Shown here: one piece after another, positions 9,056-15,176 of the stretch
Layout of the letters: every line of letters begins with the position of its first letter
Numbering within the stretch: position 1 is the stretch's first letter
From: DATJOJ01 sp035507035
GTDB taxonomy: Bacteria; Acidobacteriota; Terriglobia; Terriglobales; Acidobacteriaceae
Length of the DNA stretch: 64,000 bases
Assembly: GCA_035507035.1 (NCBI GenBank)
Contig: DATJOJ010000040.1
Location: 78,493-142,492, forward strand
Reading direction: 5' to 3'
The notes under the pieces: generated by a model
Seen by the model: the letters and a program-made list of their open reading frames with translations, nothing else
Told to the model about the DNA's origin: nothing
Database searches by the model: none
Translations under genes and position numbers: made by a program

Positions 9056-9552
9056 ATGGAGATTCGCGATTTAAGCGTCTTCCTCGACTATTTCGGAAAA
9101 ATCCACCAGCGGACCATGCGCGTGGTTCGATGCATTCCTCCCGACAAGGTCGACTGGTCATTTCGTCCCGGGAAATTCACGGTCGGTGACTTGGCTCGCC
9201 ACATCTCCACCGCGACTCGCTACATCTTCGCTGAGACTCTACAAGTAACCCAAGCCGATACAGCGGTTGCGGACGCGATTTGGCTCCCACTTACAACGAA
9301 ATTATTGTCTTAAGCGAGACGCTACACGCCGAGTCGCTCGGCATCATCTCTAACCTGCCGGATTTAAACGCCAAATGCACCACGCCCGACGGCGCGTCGA
9401 TGACCGTATGGAAGTGGTTACGAGCGATGACAGAGCACGAAATCCACCATCGCGGGCAAATTTACACCTATCTTGCCCTGCTCGAGGTGCCTACGCCGCC
9501 GCTATTCGGGCTGACCTCTGAGCAAATCATGCAGCGAAGCGCCCGGAGCTGA
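9056..9552 (+). pseudogene. DinB-family protein, interrupted by a one-base frameshift
   Basis: The 5' part starts at ATG 9056 (MEIRDLSVFLDYFGKIH...GDLARHIS...AETLQ). The 3' part lies in another frame and ends ...WLRAMTEHEIHHRGQIYTYL...PTPPLFGLTSEQ. Together they make one DinB four-helix protein of about 165 residues with the expected metal histidines (RHIS, EHEIHHRG). Reading CAA followed by GT-AAC-CCA-AGC-CGA-TAC around 9244-9261, one inserted base after CAA restores ETLQ-x-NPSRYSGCGRDLAPTYNE, continuous with the second frame. So a single base appears to be missing near 9245. It is either a recent pseudogene or a sequencing or assembly error. Confidence 0.8.
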
Positions 9553-9629
9553 ACTGGCCACAAACCTCGATTTTCTGGGAAAATAACCCAAGGCTAGTTG
9601 GCGGCCTCGATTTATGGCAGAAAACCACC

Positions 9630-10778
9630 ATGCCGCGCGATAGCGAAATTTCTATTACCGAAGGCGCCGAACAGGTCAGAGCATCGAGCACCGCTGAGCC
9701 GCCTCTGCAAGGCGCCGTACTGGTTCTGATCCAGTTTGACGTCTGCGAGGAAATCCGCCTCGATCCGCTCCGGGACCTTTTAGGCGCTCGCAAGCTGGAG
9801 CATCCTGCTCTGAAGCATCCCAAGCCAAGTTACGTTCGCTATGAGCGACCGCCGGTGGTGGAACGGGTCGAAAGTCTTGTGCTCGAAAGCGGCGAACGCC
9901 TGCAATGCCAGATCAAGTACTACGACTACGGCGTCGTCAGTGTGGTGGCGGAACTGCCGTTTTCCGGCGATTGGGACACGCTCGTGCGGCTCGGCAGCCG
10001 CTGGGTGTGGGATGTGGATTTTGCCGGCCACGCCTCGCGAATTGCCCGTCAAAAGCTGCAGCGCGCCGCCCCTGCGCTCGTGAAGCCGTACGCTGATTGG
10101 CTAAGCGAGGACTACTTCATTTTTCATGTGCGCGAAATTGCTGGCGCTCCCTCAGCGGAGGAACTCTACAAATCGCAGGGGGCGCGGATCGCTCAAATTG
10201 TGCGCGGCGAAAATGCCGCGCTCAGCGAAGGAGAGCGCAACGAAATTCTGCAATCGCGCATTTCCTATTATCCTCATGACCTTGCGGTGATCGGCTGGAA
10301 CGCAGCCTTTGTCTACGACACCCCGACGGGTGCCGAAACCGCAATCCAGCTCCTGGAATACGCAAACTCGCAGCTCCTGGAGTTTCGTCATTACGACGAA
10401 TTTCTCACGCGAGAGTTGGAGAGCGTCTATTCTTCATTGGATAAAGGAACTGGAATCCTGGCCCGTTGGCGTTTGGCGCGCGATGCCACCAAACTTCACA
10501 CCGTGCTTCTCGATGTCAACGAGCTGACCGAGCATGCCGACAACGCTATTAAGTTCCTCAGCGACATGTTTTCGGCCCGTCTTTACAAGCTGGCGGCGTC
10601 GAAAGTCGGCGTTCCGGACTATAAAGATCTAGTCACCCAAAAAGTGCAAACCGCGGAAGAACTCTACCGCTTCATGGTCGACCAGTTTAATCAGAGCCGG
10701 GCATTCTTCCTGGAACTCACGGTTGTAGTGATTCTGGTAATTGAATTGCTCTGGCTATTTCGTGGGAAGCCGTTCTAA
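9630..10778 (+). CDS. Conserved hypothetical protein with C-terminal membrane helix, possibly RMD1/DUF155-like
   Basis: A 382-residue soluble protein ending in one strongly hydrophobic helix, FFLELTVVVILVIELLWLF (about 359-377), and a short basic tail. The central part is helical (EFLTRELESVYSSLDKG, DVNELTEHADNAIKFLSD), and an N-terminal region carries mixed beta segments. This layout, with a terminal helix after a coiled-helical region, resembles the RMD1/YagE (DUF155) family, but I see no decisive motif. It sits alone between the broken DinB gene and the toxin-antitoxin-like pair, on the same strand. No function is proposed. Confidence 0.75.
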   Translation: MPRDSEISITEGAEQVRASSTAEPPLQGAVLVLIQFDVCEEIRLDPLRDLLGARKLEHPALKHPKPSYVRYERPPVVERVESLVLESGERLQCQIKYYDYGVVSVVAELPFSGDWDTLVRLGSRWVWDVDFAGHASRIARQKLQRAAPALVKPYADWLSEDYFIFHVREIAGAPSAEELYKSQGARIAQIVRGENAALSEGERNEILQSRISYYPHDLAVIGWNAAFVYDTPTGAETAIQLLEYANSQLLEFRHYDEFLTRELESVYSSLDKGTGILARWRLARDATKLHTVLLDVNELTEHADNAIKFLSDMFSARLYKLAASKVGVPDYKDLVTQKVQTAEELYRFMVDQFNQSRAFFLELTVVVILVIELLWLFRGKPF

Positions 10779-10873
10779 GAGCGGATGACGAGGCACCTGA
10801 CGGCTGTTTCCCTGACATTGTTTAGCCATTGCTTTTGCTCGACATCGTCGTCGGTAAGGGCAGTGAGGCCTTG

Positions 10874-10894
10874 TAGCTCGAGGAGCTATACACT
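10874..10894 (+). promoter_or_regulatory. Candidate operator and -10 element for the DUF433/DUF5615 pair
   Basis: TAGCTC-GAG-GAGCTA is a perfect six-base inverted repeat (10874-10888). It runs directly into TATACACT, which resembles a -10 element. It lies about 30 bases before the GTG of the DUF433 gene, whose own ribosome site GGAGG is at 10907-10911. Toxin-antitoxin pairs commonly repress themselves at such palindromes. No clear -35 box is seen, so this is a suggestion from position and symmetry. Confidence 0.35.
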
Positions 10895-10918
10895 ACGATT
10901 GACAGCGGAGGCGTAAAG

Positions 10919-11152
10919 GTGGCACTCGATTGGTCAAAATGTCCGGCGCTCGAAAGCGTACCCGGAAAGGTAAGTGGAACGTGGGTTTTCCGCGGCACTC
11001 GCATTCCCGCCGCCGCTATCTTTGAAAACCTAGAAGACGGACTGACGATCGACGAGATTGTGAGAATGTTTGATGGACTTACGAGCGAGCAGGTGAGGGC
11101 AGTTCTGGACTTTGCCGCGGCCAGCCTATACGCTCCAGCCACGGCTGTGTAA
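10919..11152 (+). CDS. DUF433 domain protein, putative antitoxin
   Basis: A 77-residue protein of the DUF433 (VapB45-like) family. The diagnostic pattern is V-x-GKVSGTWVFRGTRIPAAAIFENLEDGLTIDEIV followed by a helix with SEQVRAVLDFAA. The fold includes a winged-helix-like DNA-binding part. DUF433 proteins are usually encoded beside DUF5615 PIN-like proteins and are considered antitoxins. The GTG start follows GGAGG by seven bases. The stop overlaps the next ATG by one base (TAATG), so translation is coupled. Confidence 0.88.
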   Translation: MALDWSKCPALESVPGKVSGTWVFRGTRIPAAAIFENLEDGLTIDEIVRMFDGLTSEQVRAVLDFAAASLYAPATAV

Positions 11153-11478
11153 TGCGAATTCTATTCGACCAGGGCACTCCGGTTGGTATTCGCGATTCAC
11201 TCCCCGAACATTTCGTGCGGACCGTCCGTCAGCAGGGTTGGAGTACTCTCCTTAACGGCGAATTGTTGCGTGTAGCCGAAGAAGCGGGATTCGATGTACT
11301 CCTGACTACCGACAAGAACCTCGCCTATCAACAGAATCTCAGGAATCGAAAGGTCGCGATTGTGGCGCTCGGGAGGAGCCGATGGAGCCTGATTCAACCA
11401 GCGCTCGGCCGCATCGTCAGTGCGGTGTCCGCAGCGCAGCCGGGAAGTTTTACCCTCGTTGAAATTCCTGACAATTAA
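11152..11478 (+). CDS. DUF5615 PIN-like protein, putative toxin
   Basis: A 108-residue PIN-like (Mut7-C/DUF5615) protein. Visible acidic residues at the positions expected for a PIN nuclease are D6 in RILFDQGTP, a central acidic pair in GELLRVAEEAGFDVLLTTDKNL, and a conserved Asn/Arg segment NLRNRKVAIV. Proteins of this type pair with DUF433 antitoxins and are presumed RNases, but few have been tested. Its stop (11476-11478) touches the ATG of the following SDR gene with no gap, which is unusual for a free-standing toxin-antitoxin unit. Confidence 0.85.
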   Translation: MRILFDQGTPVGIRDSLPEHFVRTVRQQGWSTLLNGELLRVAEEAGFDVLLTTDKNLAYQQNLRNRKVAIVALGRSRWSLIQPALGRIVSAVSAAQPGSFTLVEIPDN

Positions 11479-12231
11479 ATGCGCGGACTCAAAGGAAAAC
11501 GCGTGCTTATCACAGGCGGTGCCAGCGGGATCGGCGCGGCTACGGCAGCGCGTTTTTTGCAAGAAGGTTCAAGCGTCTGCGTACTCGATCGCGATCCCAA
11601 GGGATGTGATCTGATCCAGCAGCAGCTGCCGAATCTGGCAGGGGTGATGCAAGCCGACGTCACCGACCTCAGTCAGGTGCGGAAGGCATTTGATGACGCC
11701 GTACGAACCATGGGCGGTGTCGATGTGCTGATCAACAACGCGGGCATCAGCATCCGCCACAACTTTCTCGACATTACGCCCGAAGAATGGGATCGGGTGA
11801 TAGCAGTGAATCTCACCGGCGTGTTTTATGTCGCGCAGACTGGTGCACGTCACATGTGGGAGCGAGGCAGCGGCGTGATTCTGCAGACGGCCTCCACGAA
11901 TGGAGTGATGGGGTATCCCTACTACGCGGATTACAACGCAACCAAAGCTGGTGTCATCGAGCTGACCAAATCCATGGCATTGGAACTGGCGCCCAAAGTG
12001 CGAGTCTGTGCTGTTGCTCCCGGTTACGTGCTCACGCCCATGCAGCGGGCCGAGTACACCGACCCGATGCTCGACGAAGTCAACCGCAAGATTCCTCTTC
12101 GCCGTCATGCCAAGCCGGAAGAGATCGCCGCCTTGTTCGCGTTTCTCGCTTCCGATGATGCAGCTTACATGACGGGCCATGTCTACACGATTGACGGCGG
12201 AGAAACCGCTGGCGGACTGGCAAGTCGGTAA
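11479..12231 (+). CDS. SDR family oxidoreductase
   Basis: A 250-residue classical short-chain dehydrogenase/reductase. The cofactor motif TGGASGIG is at residues 12-19, followed by the acidic residue D37 after beta-2 (VCVLDRD), which favours NAD over NADP. NNAG is present, and the catalytic Ser (QTAST), Tyr and Lys (YNATK) are in order. The C-terminus TIDGGETAGG is standard. The substrate cannot be read from the sequence; family members reduce ketones or oxidise sugars and alcohols. It follows the DUF5615 gene without a gap and begins a run of four same-strand metabolic genes. Confidence 0.9.
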   Translation: MRGLKGKRVLITGGASGIGAATAARFLQEGSSVCVLDRDPKGCDLIQQQLPNLAGVMQADVTDLSQVRKAFDDAVRTMGGVDVLINNAGISIRHNFLDITPEEWDRVIAVNLTGVFYVAQTGARHMWERGSGVILQTASTNGVMGYPYYADYNATKAGVIELTKSMALELAPKVRVCAVAPGYVLTPMQRAEYTDPMLDEVNRKIPLRRHAKPEEIAALFAFLASDDAAYMTGHVYTIDGGETAGGLASR

Positions 12232-12275
12232 CAATCGCTGAGAGTCAGCGCAAGCCACAGGGAATTAATTCAAAT

Positions 12276-13040
12276 ATGTCGAATCGCAGTCTCGAAGGCA
12301 AAGTCGCACTGATCACCGGCGGTGCCTCTGGCATTGGACGCGCCACCACCGCCCTCTTTGCCCTTGAAGGTGCCGCGGTAGCAATCGTTGACATGAATGA
12401 GGAAGCAGGCCGGAGCGCGATACGAGAGATTGGAGGACGGACCATCTTCGAAGCCGCCGACGTAACTAAAGCTGACGATTGCGACCGCGTCGTGCACCGC
12501 ATCGTGCGAGAGTTCGGGGCGATTCACATATTATTCAATAACGCCGGCATCATCCGCCGTGCCAGCGTACCTGAGCTCAGCGAGGATGATTGGGATCAAG
12601 TCATGGCGGCGAATGTGAAGTCGATCTTTCTGATGTCGCGGTTGGTGATTCCCATCATGGCCAAAGCCGGTGGTGTAATTATCAACATGGCGTCCGGTTG
12701 GGGATTGGCCGGCGGTCCACGGGCCGCCGTCTATTGCGCTTCAAAGGGCGCTGTGGTGTTGCTTACGAAAGCCATGGCGATCGATCATGGAACGCAAAAC
12801 ATCCGCGTCAACTGCATCTGCCCCGGCGATACCGACACAGATATGCTGCGCACCGAGGCACGGCAGCTCGGTGAAGACGACGCTCGCTTTCTCGCCGAGT
12901 CAGCGCATCGGCCTTTGGGACGAGTGGGTAGGCCGGAGGAAATCGCGCAAGCTGCTCTGTATTTGGCAAGCGATGTGTCATCATTCGTGACTGGCACCGC
13001 GCTCGTGGTCGATGGCGGGGGATTGGCAGGATCGTTATAG
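12276..13040 (+). CDS. SDR family oxidoreductase
   Basis: A second classical SDR of 254 residues, 44 bases after the first. It shows TGGASGIG (residues 14-21), D38 after beta-2 (AIVDMN, NAD preference), NNAG, catalytic Ser (NMASG) and YCASK, and ends VVDGGGLAGSL. It resembles its neighbour in length and motif order but differs in most other positions, so it is not a recent duplicate. Two different SDRs side by side suggest consecutive oxidation or reduction steps on related substrates. It ends two bases before the aminotransferase start. Confidence 0.9.
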   Translation: MSNRSLEGKVALITGGASGIGRATTALFALEGAAVAIVDMNEEAGRSAIREIGGRTIFEAADVTKADDCDRVVHRIVREFGAIHILFNNAGIIRRASVPELSEDDWDQVMAANVKSIFLMSRLVIPIMAKAGGVIINMASGWGLAGGPRAAVYCASKGAVVLLTKAMAIDHGTQNIRVNCICPGDTDTDMLRTEARQLGEDDARFLAESAHRPLGRVGRPEEIAQAALYLASDVSSFVTGTALVVDGGGLAGSL

Positions 13041-13042
13041 CC

Positions 13043-14371
13043 ATGAGCCAGCAAGCCACAACTCGCTCCCGCGAACTCTTTGAGCGGGCCAAAACGTTTC
13101 TCGTCGAGGGCGTGAATTCGCCTTCTCGCGGAACTGCCGTATACCCCGACGGTCCGCTGATGCTCGAACGCGGTCGTGGTTCCCACGTCTGGGACGCCGA
13201 CGGGAACGAATACGTCGATTTCATGATGTCCTTCGGTGCGCTCATTCATGGTCACGCTCATCCCCGGCTGGTTTCCGTCGTTTCTCAAACCATGACAGAA
13301 GGCTCTCATTTCGCGGCCGCCACTTCCGCGGAAAGCGATGCCGCCGAGCGTTTCTGTCGCATGGTGCCGACGGCAGAAGTGGTGCGATTCACCAATACGG
13401 GCAGCGAGGCCACCATGCTGGCTTTGCGGCTTGCGCGCGCTCACACCGGCCGAACGAAGTTTCTGAAATTCGAGGGCCATTACCACGGATGGTACGATCC
13501 CTATCTTTTGAATGCCCACATCCATCCGCCGCAGCAACTAGGCGAAAGAGACCATCCGGCCAGAATCCCGGATTCCCAGGGCATTCCGCCCGCAACCTTC
13601 GACGATGTTGTTCTCGCGCCATGGAACGATGTTTCCGCGCTTGAGCGAATCATGCGTGACCACGGCTCCCGGTTGGCCGCCGTTATCACAGAGCCGATCA
13701 TGGCCAACATGGGCTGCATTCCTCCTCGTGATGGCTATCTGCAGCGCTTACGGCAACTCAGCAGCGATTCCGGGGCACTTCTGATTTTCGATGAAGTCGT
13801 CACCGGCTTCCGCTACGCTCCCGGCGGGTGCCAGCAGTTATATGGGATCAAGCCGGACATTAGCACCTTCGGGAAGGCCCTGGGCGCAGGATTTCCGGTA
13901 GGTGCGGTCTCGGGTCCGCGCTCAATTTTGGATCGCATGATCTGCGGCGAGAACATGGTCTTGCACTATGGCACCTTCAACGGCCATCGTTTGGCCATGA
14001 GAGTGATCGCCGAGAATCTGGACCTGCTCTCTGCCAAAGATGCATATAAGAAGTTTCATTCCGTCGGTGATGCCGCCATTGCCGGCCTGCGCGACGTTTT
14101 CCGCCGATCGAATACGAAAGCCATCGTGCAAGGATTTGGCCCGATGTTCCAGATCTACTTCACCGAGAAAACTGCCATCCGCGATTATCGAGACTACTGT
14201 ACCTACGTGGATACCAATCGTTACTCTCGCTTCATTCACTTGCTGCTCAAGCAGGGAATTTATATGACCCCATCCAACGGCCTTCACTGGATTGTTTCCA
14301 CTGCCCACACTCATGCTGATGTCGAAACGCTCATCTCGGCCGCCGACCAAGCCTGCAAGGAACTGGCGTGA
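13043..14371 (+). CDS. Class III aminotransferase, glutamate-1-semialdehyde aminomutase-like
   Basis: A 442-residue PLP enzyme of the class III fold. NTGSEATMLALRLAR binds phosphate, FDEVVTGFR holds the ring-binding Asp, and TFGKALGAGFPVGA carries the Schiff-base lysine. The N-terminal LVEGVNSPSRG and the block FEGHYHGWYDP are characteristic of the HemL-like subgroup. It is probably not the heme-pathway HemL, because the neighbours are SDRs and a P5C-reductase homologue, not tetrapyrrole genes. More likely it aminates a ketone or aldehyde made by the SDRs, or a beta-amino acid. Its last bases overlap the next gene (GTGA). Confidence 0.88.
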   Translation: MSQQATTRSRELFERAKTFLVEGVNSPSRGTAVYPDGPLMLERGRGSHVWDADGNEYVDFMMSFGALIHGHAHPRLVSVVSQTMTEGSHFAAATSAESDAAERFCRMVPTAEVVRFTNTGSEATMLALRLARAHTGRTKFLKFEGHYHGWYDPYLLNAHIHPPQQLGERDHPARIPDSQGIPPATFDDVVLAPWNDVSALERIMRDHGSRLAAVITEPIMANMGCIPPRDGYLQRLRQLSSDSGALLIFDEVVTGFRYAPGGCQQLYGIKPDISTFGKALGAGFPVGAVSGPRSILDRMICGENMVLHYGTFNGHRLAMRVIAENLDLLSAKDAYKKFHSVGDAAIAGLRDVFRRSNTKAIVQGFGPMFQIYFTEKTAIRDYRDYCTYVDTNRYSRFIHLLLKQGIYMTPSNGLHWIVSTAHTHADVETLISAADQACKELA

Positions 14372-15162
14372 AGTCGACGGTCTTTCTCGGAGGCGGACGG
14401 ATTACCGGGGCGCTGCTCGCTGGTCTGCAGCTCTCGGGCTACAAGAAGCCAGTCATCGTCTATGATCGTCATCCGGAGAAATTGCGGCTGCTCAAGCGTC
14501 TCTACCACGTGGGCGTCGAGAGTAATCTAACAAAGTCTATTGCGCAAGCGCGCCTTCTCATCATTGCCGTTCGACCGGAGTCGCTGCGCGATCTGCTGCG
14601 AGAAATTGGCGAAGTCGATCATTCCACCACCGCGGTTAGCCTCGTGGCCGGGGTGCATGTGGCCAAGCTGAGAAAGACTCTCGGAGGCAAAGTTCACTGG
14701 GTCAGGGCCATGCCCAGCCCTGCTTGCCGCAGCGGAAGGGGTCTAACCGCGCTGGCCTTTGATGGTAAAGTCCGCGCATGGGAACGCAGAGCAGTAAAAA
14801 GTTTGTTTACAAAGAGTGGTCCAGCCATCGAGGTTCCAGAGAGCAAATTCGACGCATTCACCGTCACGTACTCTTCCACTCATGGTTATCACGCTCTTGC
14901 TTCCTTGGCCAGTGCAGCCGAGAGGCTCGGATTAGACCGAAAAACTGCACTACAAGCGGCTGCACACGCGCTCGCCGATGGAATTCTTACCTGGCGCGAA
15001 GGCAACATTCCGCTCGATGATCTGCTTCAGGAAGCTGCGACTCCCGGCGGGATTGCCGCCGAGGTCATGAAATCCATGGATGCTGCCGGTTATCAGCGGG
15101 CTGTCAAAAAGGGATTATTAGCTGGTTTCAAGCGGACTCGGCAAAACGCCCGGCAAATCTAG
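14368..15162 (+). CDS. Pyrroline-5-carboxylate reductase family protein
   Basis: A 264-residue ProC-like protein. A Rossmann motif, VFLGGGRITGALLAGL, opens the protein. AVRPESLRDLL and WVRAMPSPACRSGRG match the family's VKPQ...RxMPN blocks, and the C-terminal EAATPGGIAAEVM is the P5CR signature. Several positions depart from the housekeeping ProC consensus (PSPACRSG instead of PNTP). Combined with the aminotransferase and SDR neighbours, this suggests a reductase for another cyclic or secondary imine. The GTG start overlaps the aminotransferase stop, so the two are co-translated. Confidence 0.8.
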   Translation: MKSTVFLGGGRITGALLAGLQLSGYKKPVIVYDRHPEKLRLLKRLYHVGVESNLTKSIAQARLLIIAVRPESLRDLLREIGEVDHSTTAVSLVAGVHVAKLRKTLGGKVHWVRAMPSPACRSGRGLTALAFDGKVRAWERRAVKSLFTKSGPAIEVPESKFDAFTVTYSSTHGYHALASLASAAERLGLDRKTALQAAAHALADGILTWREGNIPLDDLLQEAATPGGIAAEVMKSMDAAGYQRAVKKGLLAGFKRTRQNARQI

Positions 15163-15176
15163 CGGCAAAAAACCGA

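Noticed and set aside
9280..9552. Separate small DinB-like gene starting at TTG 9280
   Set aside because: Its upstream codons keep reading as DinB (NPSRYSGCGRDLA) back to the frameshift, so it is the 3' half of one broken gene.
13043..14371. Assignment as heme-pathway HemL
   Set aside because: The motifs fit the family, but the SDR and ProC-like neighbours and the lack of tetrapyrrole genes do not support it; only the broader family name is given.
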